Assembly (NCBI GenBank): GCA_949878575.1
Contig: CATLAX010000002.1
Location: forward strand, 191,378 to 255,377
Length of the DNA: 64,000 nt
Source of the DNA: an uncultured Alphaproteobacteria bacterium
Lineage (GTDB): Bacteria; Pseudomonadota; Alphaproteobacteria; Rs-D84
Reading direction: 5' to 3'
The stretch's first letter is position 1. The number at the start of each line of letters is the position of its first letter. The notes under the pieces were generated by a model. That model had not been told where the DNA came from and ran no database searches. It worked only from the letters and a program-made list of their open reading frames with translations. This document shows positions 25,416-35,435 of the stretch, piece after piece. The translations under genes and the position numbers were made by a program.

Positions 25416-27029
25416 CTATTCCTTAAAATCCATATGCTTTGCGGCGATGGCGAATAATGTTTGCAGGTCAACCGTGGGTGCGGTGCCAGCCATAATATTG
25501 GACACTATTTTGGGTGATAAATATGCCAAGGCCAGGTATTTATAAATCGTTTGCTCTGCTTTATGCTCTGTTTTTGCAATTTGTTCAATTGTTATACCAC
25601 GTTCAAACATGGATTTATATCGCCAACCGTATGCCAGCGCGCGCATCAGTTGCTGATTATTTTCTTGTATTGTCATAACTGTACGACCACAGGCCTCATA
25701 CCGGTTTGTTGAAACGCGATTGTTTATTATGACTGGACGTTCAATGATAATATGTTGCCCATCATTGCTGAGGCATACATTTGTTGATAACGGCGCATTA
25801 CATGTGTTTGTATAGCCCGGTGTTTGGAATTCATCTGCAATTTGTGCAATGTTGATATAGAAAGTCATATGGCTGTTATTATACACGGCCTGTGCCAGCA
25901 AAGTTTCTAATAACTTGGTACGCGCGTCATAGGTCATATTTTCAAAGTCTGTGGCCTTCCAGGTCTGGGCAATGTCTGCCGGTACAAGTTGTAACAGGTC
26001 GCCGTTTAACAGTTCCAGAATTGTGTCGCATGTTATACGTTCTATATCGCCGGCGGCCAAATATATGCCCGGGCGACAATAGTGACGTACATCAGATTTC
26101 TTGGTGGATTTGTTTGTAAACACATTTCCGACCATATCAAAGATTTTATGGTGCAGCATATACCGCCGATGAAGGCATTGCGACGTCTGGCGATTGTTGT
26201 TTTGACTTAACAGTTCTTGCGCCGTGTTAAATATGATCACTGGGACAATACCTTCATGCAGGCCGGGGTATATTTCATTTGTTTTCTTATTTCTGACCTT
26301 GCCGATATATACCGGATTACGCAGCAAGTTGTTCAATGCATGTTTGCAAAATACAGTGCCACCCATAGTGGCGCCTTTCTGCGTTGTCCATTGTTTGTTT
26401 TTTATATTGTTCGTAATACACCAGTGGTGCAAATTGGTCAAAGATTGCAACTCATTATATTTTTCAAAAATACGGCATACTGTGACAGTTTCAGCGGGAT
26501 TTGGTACCAATTTCTTGTTTATAACATCGTATCCCAGGGGTGGCACACCGCCCGTCCAAAATCCCTTGACTTTGCTCGCACGGATTTTATCACGCACGCG
26601 TTCCGCGGACACTTCGCGCTCAAACTGGGCAAATGACAGCAGCATATTCAGCGTCAATTTACCCATTGATGTAGATGTGTCAAAGGCCTGGGTAATAGAT
26701 ACGAAATTGCAATTATGCTGTTCAAATTCCCGCATCATGTTATGAAAGTCCATGATAGAGCGTGACAGTCGGTCAACCTTGTACACCACAACAACCTGAA
26801 TCAGCCCATCTGCAATATCTGAAAGCATTTGTTTCAACGCGGGTCGTTCCATCGTGCCGCCGGAATTCCCGCCGTCTGTATAGGTTTTATAATGTTCCCA
26901 ACCTTGAAAGGACTGGGACAGAATATAATTCCGGCATGCTTCTTCCTGGTTGTGCAGCGAATTGAATTCCAGTTCCAGTCCCTTTTCGGTTGATTTTCGT
27001 ACATAAATCGCGCATTTAATTTTGGACAT
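25416..27029 (-). CDS. Large serine recombinase (integrase)
   Basis: This 537-residue recombinase has a resolvase domain with the catalytic Ser in AIYVRKST (about residues 7-14), VYKVDRLSRS and the LSFAQFERE helix. A Recombinase domain (KGFWTGGVPPLGYDV), a probable zinc-ribbon and coiled-coil region, and a C-terminal HTH-like stretch (ERGITIEQIAKTEHKAEQTI) follow. It should integrate and excise the island through the repeats at 24469 and 35623. It overlaps the DUF2924 gene by 14 bases. Confidence 0.9.
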   Translation of the reverse strand: MSKIKCAIYVRKSTEKGLELEFNSLHNQEEACRNYILSQSFQGWEHYKTYTDGGNSGGTMERPALKQMLSDIADGLIQVVVVYKVDRLSRSIMDFHNMMREFEQHNCNFVSITQAFDTSTSMGKLTLNMLLSFAQFEREVSAERVRDKIRASKVKGFWTGGVPPLGYDVINKKLVPNPAETVTVCRIFEKYNELQSLTNLHHWCITNNIKNKQWTTQKGATMGGTVFCKHALNNLLRNPVYIGKVRNKKTNEIYPGLHEGIVPVIIFNTAQELLSQNNNRQTSQCLHRRYMLHHKIFDMVGNVFTNKSTKKSDVRHYCRPGIYLAAGDIERITCDTILELLNGDLLQLVPADIAQTWKATDFENMTYDARTKLLETLLAQAVYNNSHMTFYINIAQIADEFQTPGYTNTCNAPLSTNVCLSNDGQHIIIERPVIINNRVSTNRYEACGRTVMTIQENNQQLMRALAYGWRYKSMFERGITIEQIAKTEHKAEQTIYKYLALAYLSPKIVSNIMAGTAPTVDLQTLFAIAAKHMDFKE

Positions 27030-27462
27030 TTTTGAGTCCCTTATTATTCAATCCAAAGAAATCTGTGCCGGACACTTTCATGCCGATCATGGCGTATGCC
27101 GCGGCAGATAAACAGGGGTATGTTTTACCGTTGTATTCAAAACGGTTGTCGGCAATCACACGCAGGGTAAAAAGCTGCCCCTTGTATGTTTTGCGAATAA
27201 GCGTTCCGGGCTTTAATTCGTATTTTATCTTACGGGCGCTTTTTAGATATTCTTCCGGCGCCCTGGCATATTTGTTTAGACGGGTAATGTACTTTTGGTC
27301 CAGGTGACGTTTATACCGTGTGCATTGAATCCGATACCATAACGGTCGAACCAGATTCTTGGGCGACAAGGTTGTCGGATTATGGGTAATTTGCAGCCAT
27401 AACAGCGGCATTTGCTCTTTTGGCATATCGCGCAATTCAGCATAATTATCTGGTATTTTCAT
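27016..27462 (-). CDS. DUF2924-family protein, partner of the recombinase
   Basis: This 148-residue basic protein has the DUF2924 layout: an N-terminal helix with PLLWLQIT, LVRPLWYRIQ, and a C-terminal beta region (PGTLIRKTYKGQ, FEYNGKTYPCLSAAAYAMIG). Such genes commonly sit directly upstream of alphaproteobacterial recombinases and end with a small DNA-binding-like domain. Their role is not settled, perhaps as an accessory to recombination. The 14-base overlap implies coupled translation. Confidence 0.75.
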   Translation of the reverse strand: MKIPDNYAELRDMPKEQMPLLWLQITHNPTTLSPKNLVRPLWYRIQCTRYKRHLDQKYITRLNKYARAPEEYLKSARKIKYELKPGTLIRKTYKGQLFTLRVIADNRFEYNGKTYPCLSAAAYAMIGMKVSGTDFFGLNNKGLKNVQN

Positions 27463-27659
27463 AGTGTTCCCTGTGTACGGTTACACAATGAATGATTATG
27501 TACGGCGATAAGTCAAGTCAATAGAGTCTATTTGTGTTAATAGTCTTACCGCTTGCATAATTATTAGGAGGCATGTAATAAAAATATGTAATAATGCTTG
27601 AAATATTGGCAAATGTTGCGTCTTTGCCTTACTGATTTATTATTCTAAAACAAATATTT

Positions 27660-28478
27660 TTATTCAGAAATCTCTACCGCAAATTTTGAGAAATCTGGAG
27701 TAGCGAATGCAATATTAGGATATTTATAAAGTTGCATTCCTATCGCGTTAAAATAATCAATGTCTTCATGCTTTATTTGAATGGCTATTTGTGCGGCTTC
27801 ATTTGGATCACCATTCATTATTGGATAAAAATACAGTTTCCCTTCTTTGTGAACTATACTATATGTAACATTTCCAAATGTTTTACCACAATGAAATGCC
27901 CAAGCATTTAACATCAGTAGAGCTTTAACCTTATCATCATGAATATTTAATGACTTATCATAGCACATTTGCCTTGTTTCTTTGTCCATAATCAAAATGT
28001 CAGAATCTGTCAAGCATTCCCAAATAGGTTCATCAGGCATATGTCTTGATGATATGTTACACGGTTCTCCACGCCAATAGCTTTCTATCCATGCGTCTCC
28101 TTCTAACAAATTAGCAGCAGCGGCATCCAACCATCTCATATCTGCTTTGGTAATAGAAGCATCTGAAGCTATAAAAGCCGTTGTTAAATTACATCTATCG
28201 AATGGCGGAATGTTGGATATATAATTTTTGGGTTTTTCTTGAAAAAAATATAAACAATTTAATCGTGAAACTTTGTTAGGGAATTTTTCTAATCTTACTT
28301 TTTCTATGCGTTGTTCAAGTTCCCAAAATCGTTTTGTTCTGGCACGACTGACCATAAAAAAACTTACATAGCCAGGAACTTCGTTTTTTAATTTTTTAGG
28401 ACCATATAACACACCAGAGGTTACATTCCATTTAACCATTTCGTTGGTAAAATCTAAGTAAACATAAATGGGTATCAT
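27660..28478 (-). CDS. Hypothetical island protein
   Basis: This 272-residue soluble protein of low GC has no signal peptide or membrane segment. It has scattered Trp and Cys residues (RWLDAAAANLLEGDAWIESYWRG) and no motif I recognise. Its base composition is clearly more AT-rich than the chromosome, in keeping with cargo of the island. It stands alone between two roughly 190-bp intergenic stretches. Confidence 0.5.
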   Translation of the reverse strand: MIPIYVYLDFTNEMVKWNVTSGVLYGPKKLKNEVPGYVSFFMVSRARTKRFWELEQRIEKVRLEKFPNKVSRLNCLYFFQEKPKNYISNIPPFDRCNLTTAFIASDASITKADMRWLDAAAANLLEGDAWIESYWRGEPCNISSRHMPDEPIWECLTDSDILIMDKETRQMCYDKSLNIHDDKVKALLMLNAWAFHCGKTFGNVTYSIVHKEGKLYFYPIMNGDPNEAAQIAIQIKHEDIDYFNAIGMQLYKYPNIAFATPDFSKFAVEISE

Positions 28479-28673
28479 AATTTATCACTGTATAAGCCAA
28501 TTTAATTACTTGCAACAAATAAAACTTGCGTCAAAGGTGTTTTTGGCCTAAAATGCTCATAATGTGGCGTGTTGCTGCATTAGGGCGTCGTAAACTCTAT
28601 TTTGACTGCGTTTATCCAACAATACTGGAATCTTGTAATATAAGCTCTTCTGTTATATAAAAAGGATTACGAA

Positions 28674-29072
28674 TTGACTGAATTTAAAGGAACATATGAG
28701 AGTTTTTATAAATTTTTTGATGGTTATGCTCGAAATAAGACATTGGCGCTGACAAAAAAACACAAAAGTGGCGTTTGTGCATATTGTGGTATAACAAATG
28801 CAGAAATTCAAAGTGCACATATTCGTGGTTGCGAAAGAAAAGATATCGTTAAAGAATTTTTTAATCAATCAATTATATCTGAAACTGGTAACGAATATGT
28901 CGTTGATATAGATAGGTTTGAAGAGTTATTTGTAAACTTTACACAAGACCTATCTAATTTTCACTTTTTGTGTCAAAAATGCCATAATAAATATGATAAA
29001 AGTCCTGATATAGGAGAAACTGATTTTTTATATAAAGCAGAAAGCATAAAACAAACACCACCAAAAAAGTAG
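28674..29072 (+). CDS. HNH endonuclease-like protein (TTG start)
   Basis: This 132-residue protein has CAYCG, SAHIRG and NFHFLCQKCHNKYDK, which give the zinc CxxC pair and the His/Asn residues of an HNH nuclease. The start is TTG at 28674 with AAAAAGGA seven bases upstream. Its DNA is very AT-rich. In this setting it could be a restriction-type or homing-type nuclease, but nothing in the neighbourhood decides this. Confidence 0.65.
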   Translation: MTEFKGTYESFYKFFDGYARNKTLALTKKHKSGVCAYCGITNAEIQSAHIRGCERKDIVKEFFNQSIISETGNEYVVDIDRFEELFVNFTQDLSNFHFLCQKCHNKYDKSPDIGETDFLYKAESIKQTPPKK

Positions 29073-29192
29073 GAACTCTTACACAAAAACTAAGTCCAAA
29101 ATCATGGCTATTTAATTTTTGTTTCGTTGTATTGCTCCTTTGTTTGTGACATTACCGCTTACATTTGTGCATAAGTCAAATCAAATTGATGG

Positions 29193-29594
29193 TTAAATTA
29201 TATCAACACGGATCGGACCGTATTTCGCTCGCGACCATGCGTATTTGACGCCATGGGCAAATGCATCGCATTGGTCTTTGAATGTACTGGATGGGAATGT
29301 CAGTAATTCCGCGCGAAAATCCGCCCACCACGGCCCGGCAACAGATGGAAATAATACTGTTCCATTTTCAATATAAACGGTTATTCCTGCAAATCTTGTT
29401 ACCTTATCCATATCAGCGGGGATGGCCTTTACATGCCTGTTATATTTTGTCACAGTTTTTAGGTGTTGTATTAACTGCGTGCCGGACGAGGCATCTTCTA
29501 TGACAACGGACGGATACCCGCATCGTGGGTACTGGGTGGTTGTTATGTTAAATAATCCATCAACCTTTTTTATAAAAAAGCCACTAAAAAACAT
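29193..29594 (-). pseudogene. Phage terminase large-subunit C-terminal fragment
   Basis: These 133 codons match the nuclease end of a phage terminase large subunit: VVIEDASSG (an acidic metal site), IPADMDKVTRFAGITVYIENG, and the closing FKDQCDAFAHGVKYAW. The ATPase half is missing. It is therefore a prophage scar rather than a working packaging enzyme. It shows that phage DNA has been part of this island. Confidence 0.7.
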
Positions 29595-29660
29595 ACAGTT
29601 TGTTGGACTGACTGTATAAAAACAAGCACAAAAAATTAGTCATAACTGTCAGTGGCATTT
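29578..29660. repeat. Nested inverted repeats of unknown role
   Basis: AAGCCACT near 29578 pairs with AGTGGC near 29653, and inside it ATACAGT (29591) pairs with ACTGTAT (29613). The nested arms lie at the break end of the terminase fragment and could be a small transcribed structure or the scar of a mobile element. Confidence 0.3.
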
Positions 29661-29682
29661 TTTGTATCAAATCATTGTTATG

Positions 29683-29710
29683 CAAAAAAATCCCAGATTT
29701 ATCTGGGAAA
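29683..29710 (-). terminator. Terminator of the DUF2779 gene
   Basis: The 8-bp stem TCCCAGAT/ATCTGGGA is followed by a seven-T run on the minus strand. Confidence 0.75.
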
Positions 29711-29774
29711 TGAATAATGGTATATTTATTCAATATTGTATACAAACGCGAAAATCGCATGAGAGGTCTCATTT

Positions 29775-31232
29775 TTAACATTTATTTTGCACAACGTCCA
29801 ACAGTTTTACCATTGCCATTGTATCTTGGCCGCAATAATCGTGCAAATTTTGCATCATGGTGGCTGTTTGTTCGGCGGTCTGGCGGCCCGTCATAAAGTC
29901 CATGAATTGCTCGCTGGCCTCGGTCCCGTTGTGAATGCCCATGTTTGCGTATGACATGTCCGGCACAAATGCCGGCAAGGTTTGTTTTATTGACGCACTG
30001 CCACGCTGGCATGGGCGATATAGGCCACGTCCCCGGAACGGCATCAGCAGGTCCAACATTCGGTCATTGATTGCCAGCAGATTATCCGCATATTCCGGAA
30101 AGTCACGCGCCATTTCTGTATTTCGGCCTTGTTCAAATCCCTGGTTGTACACAATGACAGAACCGGTATAGCCAATTGTTTCTATTAACCGCTTTATAAG
30201 TCCCGGGCGCGGGTCAGTGCTGGCCACATTATGCAAATATTCGTAATGTTCCAGTTCGCCGCCCGGCACGCGCTGTACATGCAGCGAGAATTGGAAGCAA
30301 ATCTGTTGATATGGGCGCGAATTATCGAACATGGGTACCGCTGGCATAATGGATTCATAATCCAGGAAATACAGCGGCCACTGCAACCGATCTGTAAAAT
30401 CATGCAGAATGTCCGGATTTACGATTTCTGTATTGTTCAAAAACGCCTCTATATCACCCGCGTGCATTTGACTGGTGTACAAATCATCCGGAATATTATG
30501 CAGGTCAGCACCGTATTTTGCATATACCTCATCCGCCAGCGCACCACGAAATGCGTCAAACACCGAATATGGCGGAATATCACGCCAGCAATGGCATTTA
30601 TAGCCACATTCATAGAATTTATTGCATTTGGTCTTGGATATTGCGATGCCCAGTTCCGGCCCGTTCAGGATTTCGCGGATTCGTGCAACCTCTGTGGTAA
30701 CGGTGTCTATATCCTGTAAATCCGCCGTTACATCATGTGCGCTAAATAACGCCTGAATATCCAATTCGCCATGACGGACGTATTCCGGATTTAATGTTAA
30801 GATATAGCAGTTGCGAATTTGTACACCACATTTAGCAAAAACGTATCTTTGAAACGACGCGTCCAGATAGTGATAGTCATGCGGGTGCGTTGTGGATTTA
30901 ACCTCTATAATATTCCATGTGCCGTCATTATTGTTTTGCAAAATATCAACCGCGCAATATTCGCCAGTGTCGGTCGCCAGTGTTGCCTCGTATATAAACG
31001 GGGCGTTGTTTGCGATTGCCTGGCGCGTTTGTGTAATGGCCGCACTTTCCCATGGCTTTGCGGTAATGCGTACACCGCCCGGGTATTTCTCACATGCAAG
31101 TTCCCCAACCGCGGTGCTGCGTTCCAAGATGGCGGTATTTAATTCCTGCTGTAAATCCTTGCGGAATTTCTTGAACCATATCGCGTTGGGACATTTTAGA
31201 CCCAACACATAATCAGACTTGGAAATATTCAT
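29775..31232 (-). CDS. DUF2779-domain nuclease-like protein
   Basis: In this 485-residue protein the N-terminal part (CAVDILQ then WNIIEVKST, about residues 90-115) has the D...ExK core of PD-(D/E)XK nucleases of the Cas4/TM0106 type, with cysteines (CGYKCHCW) that could hold an Fe-S cluster. The C-terminal half has FLDYES and YCGQDTMAM, matching a DEDD-type exonuclease (DUF2779). Two nuclease-like domains in one chain suggest DNA processing. It is in the same orientation as the next DUF91-like gene. Confidence 0.75.
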   Translation of the reverse strand: MNISKSDYVLGLKCPNAIWFKKFRKDLQQELNTAILERSTAVGELACEKYPGGVRITAKPWESAAITQTRQAIANNAPFIYEATLATDTGEYCAVDILQNNNDGTWNIIEVKSTTHPHDYHYLDASFQRYVFAKCGVQIRNCYILTLNPEYVRHGELDIQALFSAHDVTADLQDIDTVTTEVARIREILNGPELGIAISKTKCNKFYECGYKCHCWRDIPPYSVFDAFRGALADEVYAKYGADLHNIPDDLYTSQMHAGDIEAFLNNTEIVNPDILHDFTDRLQWPLYFLDYESIMPAVPMFDNSRPYQQICFQFSLHVQRVPGGELEHYEYLHNVASTDPRPGLIKRLIETIGYTGSVIVYNQGFEQGRNTEMARDFPEYADNLLAINDRMLDLLMPFRGRGLYRPCQRGSASIKQTLPAFVPDMSYANMGIHNGTEASEQFMDFMTGRQTAEQTATMMQNLHDYCGQDTMAMVKLLDVVQNKC

Positions 31233-31298
31233 ACGCGTTATCCTTTGAGTATATTATAACATACCAAAAATAAAATTCCCGGAATATTCCGGGAATAA

Positions 31299-32534
31299 TT
31301 ACAGGTTGTTCTTAAATTCTTCTATCGCCGCCAGGAATTCTGTTTTCTTTGTATTTTCACCGATAACCCCCTCGTCCAAGAAATAGAACTTCGCCAAATC
31401 TGTATAAGGTTTAACTGTTTGATCTGGCGACAATAATGGACGCCATGCTTCTAATAAGTTCTTTACCGTATCGGTTGGCAAGCCCAATGTTTCCATCCGT
31501 CGGATGATCCTGGCCGGACAAAACCATAGTTTTGCTGCATCTGTTTTGCGACCCGGCTTGGGAATTCCAGGAAAAAAGAATAACGGAATTGTTGTGTTTA
31601 ATGATTGAACCGGACAATACACTGTCGCCGCCCTGGGCGTCGTTTTTATTGTAAAGCCCAAATCAGTTAAATCTTCTACAAATGTATTGATTTGTTCCGC
31701 GGTCAGTTTTTTGTTGTTTGTATCAAATACTTTCACGACCTCGTCCAGTGATAGTGCCGGATCGGATGTATGTTGCCCGATTTGGGTCTCTTCATCAGGA
31801 GAAAATTCATTAAAACCGATTTTCCCATTTTCAATACGAATAATACCGCGTTCTATAATTTTGGTCTTGGTGGTCAGTTGCGGCACGATTAAACGTCGCC
31901 CGTCGCCCAAATCATATACCTCTAATTCACACAGTGCCAGGCGATGATGCATATCGGGATTGGTATTCATGTAATCGGCTATTTTCTCAACACCACTGCG
32001 AATACCATCCCCCACAATCATCAGCAGGAATTGTGCATTGCGTATATTCTGATTCACGGTATCTATAAAATTAGCTTCAGCGTCCGGGACCTGATGCCCG
32101 CTGGCAACCATGGCATCAAACAGACTTTGTTTTGTCTTGTGGTAATCACGATATATGGCGTTTAATTTATCGTAATCCCAGTCTTTAACCTCCTTGGCAT
32201 AGTCCAAAATTTGGCCGACAACTTCGCGTCGCGCCTCCGGATTATTCCAGAGCTTGGTTTCAACGATAACAAGATGGCCGTGTTTGCTGATGTACAGATT
32301 GTCAATGCGCCCGGAATTATTATCGTCGGTCTTCAGGCGCACCTCACGCGCGATACAAACGAGTGGTGCGAATATCGGTGCAATTTCTGCCGTTGGTAAA
32401 ATAGATGGTGCCTGTTCCAGGGCATTTTGCAACCATTCTTCATTGAATGTCGCCTTATTTAATGAAATACGATTTAATTTTTGAACGCCGTTTGCGCCGA
32501 TGATAACCGGCTGTTTGCTCATTCGATCTGTCAT
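31299..32534 (-). CDS. PD-(D/E)XK nuclease-like protein (DUF91-like N-terminus)
   Basis: In this 411-residue protein residues 50-110 contain RIDNLYI followed by LVIVETKLW, the D...ExK catalytic core of NucS/DUF91-type restriction-like nucleases. The C-terminal half is unrecognised. The start at 32534 follows GGGGGGA. It is cargo of the island, about 70 bp upstream of the DUF2779 gene, and may be co-transcribed with it. Confidence 0.7.
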   Translation of the reverse strand: MTDRMSKQPVIIGANGVQKLNRISLNKATFNEEWLQNALEQAPSILPTAEIAPIFAPLVCIAREVRLKTDDNNSGRIDNLYISKHGHLVIVETKLWNNPEARREVVGQILDYAKEVKDWDYDKLNAIYRDYHKTKQSLFDAMVASGHQVPDAEANFIDTVNQNIRNAQFLLMIVGDGIRSGVEKIADYMNTNPDMHHRLALCELEVYDLGDGRRLIVPQLTTKTKIIERGIIRIENGKIGFNEFSPDEETQIGQHTSDPALSLDEVVKVFDTNNKKLTAEQINTFVEDLTDLGFTIKTTPRAATVYCPVQSLNTTIPLFFFPGIPKPGRKTDAAKLWFCPARIIRRMETLGLPTDTVKNLLEAWRPLLSPDQTVKPYTDLAKFYFLDEGVIGENTKKTEFLAAIEEFKNNL

Positions 32535-32567
32535 GAAAATCCCCCCATATCCATATAAAAAGACCAC

Positions 32568-32893
32568 CAGGAATTGACAGCCGGGGAGTTGATAAATCAG
32601 TATGTTATTGACTCTGTTGCTTTTGTAGAAATCCTGTTATATAACAACAGCCCCCCGACCGAGTATGGTCAGGGATAATAACGATGCAAAAAACATAGAA
32701 AATCGGATTAACGATGCCCCCATTTTATTTCGCACCGAACATACTGGGCTTATCACAGCCCCGAACCCAAATCCCTTTGAGTTCATGCTGAATTATACAG
32801 TTTTCAAGGCCAGAAATCAAGTTTTATAAAAAGCATGGACAATATATTGATTTTAAGCATAATTAACCAAAGGATTTAAATCGGAGGCCTGAT
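32568..32893. other. Divergent intergenic region
   Basis: These 326 bp lie between the DUF91-like and KAP-like genes. A 12-bp palindrome TGTTATATAACA lies at 32635-32646, and TTGACT occurs at 32608. The 11-mer CTGTTATATAA here also occurs at 28650 before the HNH-like gene. No small ORF is supported. Confidence 0.4.
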
Positions 32894-34831
32894 ATGAACG
32901 CGATAGCTGAATTATTAAAAGTACCTGGAACTGTAGTTTCGTTAAAAGGCGATTGGGGCAGCGGTAAGACATATTCTTGGTATAATAAAGATAATCCGGA
33001 GTTAACTATTCATGGCCAATTAGAGAAAAGTGGTAAAAAAACTATATATGTATCTCTTTTTGGCAAAAAATCTGTATTGGAATTAAAAAAAGAACTGTTA
33101 AATTTATCTATAAATACTAAAAGCGTATTATTTCATTTTACATTAATGACAGGTTTAATCTTTTTTTTAGCCATCATTATGGCAATATTTGCATTTCAGA
33201 TTACTAGCCCGACAGCTAAAACTTTGGTATTAGCCATTTCTATTGTAATAGCTGGAATTATTGTTGGTAAATTTTATGAGCATATTTTAAAATTTTTTGC
33301 GCAAAAGGCGCTCGGTTTTGATCATAATAACATTGATTTTAGTTCGATATTAAGCAGTGCCAAAGTTGTTTTCTGCTTTGATGATTTGGAACGATTGTCA
33401 GAAAGTGCAAATTTAGAGGATTTTATGGGATTCTTTGAACTGTTATCTCGTCAAAAATTCTCTATGTTATTAATATATAATTCAAACCGTCAAATAGAAA
33501 AACATGCAAAAAAATGGAAAGAGTTTAAAGAAAAGGTAGTTAAAATATCTCTTCAGCATAAGACAGACGGCATTATAGATATAATGCTAAGAGATAAATA
33601 TTTAACAACATTTGAACAACAGTTTGTACGTTCTATTTATGATTCTCTGCAAAAAGCTCAAGTTCAGTTAGATGCATATGTAAAGGAAGAGCGTTCTTAT
33701 ATAAGTTTGTTAGCAAATAATTTTCGTTTTTATAAAAAACTAATAGAGTCTTTTAAGCAAATTCAATCGTTAACAAAATCGTACAAGAATTTAGATGAAA
33801 ATACTATTGGTAATATGCTCATGTACGTTACGGTTATTGCTGTCCATAATGAACTTGAATTACCCTTAGAAAATGCACCTACAAAGGATGTTTTATATAA
33901 ATTTTTGTTTGGACAAGAGTTGTTACCTAATAGCCAAACAAAACTGAAACATTTTGGAAGGATTTTTATATCCAAACAATGGTATGGGCTGGTTGAGTTT
34001 CCAACAATATATGAATTTTTAAATTACGGGCATTTTGATTATAAAGCATTTGAACAAGAACATACAAGTATATCAAGTTCAGAACTAGAAATATATACTT
34101 TGTCATTAGAACATTGGCTGCAATATAGAAAACCACAACAAATAGAAATCGTTGAAAATATTGAAAAATTATTTCGAAAAGGTTATGTTTTTACATCCCT
34201 TGAAAATATGAGACAGGTTTTGACCAAGTATTCAGTATTTTGCTCATATATACAAAAAGATTTAGTTACAAATGCCCCAGATGCTCTAATCCGAAATATA
34301 AAAGACTTTATCAATAACAATGAAGTGCCGTTGGTTGAGGTAGCAGACCATGAACCATTAGATAGTTTAGTTCATATAGTTGGTGATGAAACAGAGGTGT
34401 TTGCAAAAAATAAAAGATTTATAAACGGCGTTTTTGAGAAGAATTTATTAGATTATTGGATTAATAAAGTAAAGTCTATTATCGATATTGAAAACGCTAT
34501 ACAAAATGCTTTAAGTGGTAATTTATCTTATTATAAGCAATTATATTTATATGTTTTCTTTAATGATATTGACAAACAGAAGCAAATATTTAGATTGAGA
34601 GATACAAATTATGCAAAATGGCAAGATATAACCAGCTTATTTAAGAGACGTATTAGTGAATATGATGAAAATAGTAGGTTTATAAAACACATTAGAGATA
34701 TGCTAAATGATACAAGAAATTCTAAAGCACTGTTCATTGAGGCATTGACTGCAAATGTGAAGGAACTAGAGACTTTACCTGGAGCCGGCTTAAGCGAACA
34801 GTATACGGTTAAAAATTTTATTAATCAATAA
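32894..34831 (+). CDS. KAP-like P-loop NTPase with inserted membrane hairpin
   Basis: This 645-residue protein has a Walker A KGDWGSGKTYS (about residues 18-28), two hydrophobic helices at about 78-102 and 108-132, and a Walker B VVFCFDDLERL near 157-167. A membrane hairpin between the two Walker motifs is the hallmark of KAP NTPases, some of which take part in phage exclusion. The rest is helical and unrecognised. CGGAGG precedes the ATG by eight bases. The DUF559-like nuclease gene follows by 13 bases. The DNA is strongly AT-rich. Confidence 0.75.
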   Translation: MNAIAELLKVPGTVVSLKGDWGSGKTYSWYNKDNPELTIHGQLEKSGKKTIYVSLFGKKSVLELKKELLNLSINTKSVLFHFTLMTGLIFFLAIIMAIFAFQITSPTAKTLVLAISIVIAGIIVGKFYEHILKFFAQKALGFDHNNIDFSSILSSAKVVFCFDDLERLSESANLEDFMGFFELLSRQKFSMLLIYNSNRQIEKHAKKWKEFKEKVVKISLQHKTDGIIDIMLRDKYLTTFEQQFVRSIYDSLQKAQVQLDAYVKEERSYISLLANNFRFYKKLIESFKQIQSLTKSYKNLDENTIGNMLMYVTVIAVHNELELPLENAPTKDVLYKFLFGQELLPNSQTKLKHFGRIFISKQWYGLVEFPTIYEFLNYGHFDYKAFEQEHTSISSSELEIYTLSLEHWLQYRKPQQIEIVENIEKLFRKGYVFTSLENMRQVLTKYSVFCSYIQKDLVTNAPDALIRNIKDFINNNEVPLVEVADHEPLDSLVHIVGDETEVFAKNKRFINGVFEKNLLDYWINKVKSIIDIENAIQNALSGNLSYYKQLYLYVFFNDIDKQKQIFRLRDTNYAKWQDITSLFKRRISEYDENSRFIKHIRDMLNDTRNSKALFIEALTANVKELETLPGAGLSEQYTVKNFINQ

Positions 34832-34844
34832 TAGGGTGGAAAAT

Positions 34845-35435
34845 ATGAATGGGTTTGATGTTACAAATGAAAAATGGGGATTTTTAAGAGAAACAACAGA
34901 AGCGGCGAAGAAAGCCGGAATAGATCGTGATACGGGATTACATAGAACTGGTTTGAATGAATACTTGGATGTGATATTTCCGAATATACATGATTGGATA
35001 CATGATAAGGCTTTGGGAAAGATAAAAGGGGAAACGTGTAGAAATCGTCCAGACTATCGTAGCGAAACATTAAAATTAATTATTGAATTTGATGGAACCC
35101 ATCATTATAAAAACCCAGACATAATCCGAAAAGATGAACAAAATGTGACGCTATATGAATCATTGGGGTATAAAGTGGTTCGGATTCCTTATTTTATTCA
35201 ATTGACCAACGATGCTGTAAAAAAACTATTCAATGTTGATGTCCAGGACCCCCTATTTAATCCGTCTGTTGCGTCTTTGAACCAAAAAGGGCGCAACACA
35301 CCAGCTTATCTTTGCACTGAAGGTATTGAACGGATGAAAAAAGACTTTTCCAAATTTCCAGAGCAGTATAAGGTCAATAAAGATTTTTTAAAGAAACAAA
35401 AAGACCCATTGTTAACTGGTGTAGATCTTATCTGA
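34845..35435 (+). CDS. DUF559/Vsr-like PD-(D/E)XK nuclease
   Basis: This 196-residue protein has RPDYRSETLKLIIEFDG and HHY about residues 65-85, then YESLGYKVVRIPYF, matching the restriction-like fold shared by DUF559 and Vsr endonucleases (Asp, then E-x-D-G, then His). The ATG at 34845 is preferred over the GTG at 34836 because AGGGTGG then sits at proper spacing. Together with the KAP-like NTPase it makes a compact two-gene unit, an NTPase sensor plus nuclease effector by inference. Confidence 0.75.
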   Translation: MNGFDVTNEKWGFLRETTEAAKKAGIDRDTGLHRTGLNEYLDVIFPNIHDWIHDKALGKIKGETCRNRPDYRSETLKLIIEFDGTHHYKNPDIIRKDEQNVTLYESLGYKVVRIPYFIQLTNDAVKKLFNVDVQDPLFNPSVASLNQKGRNTPAYLCTEGIERMKKDFSKFPEQYKVNKDFLKKQKDPLLTGVDLI

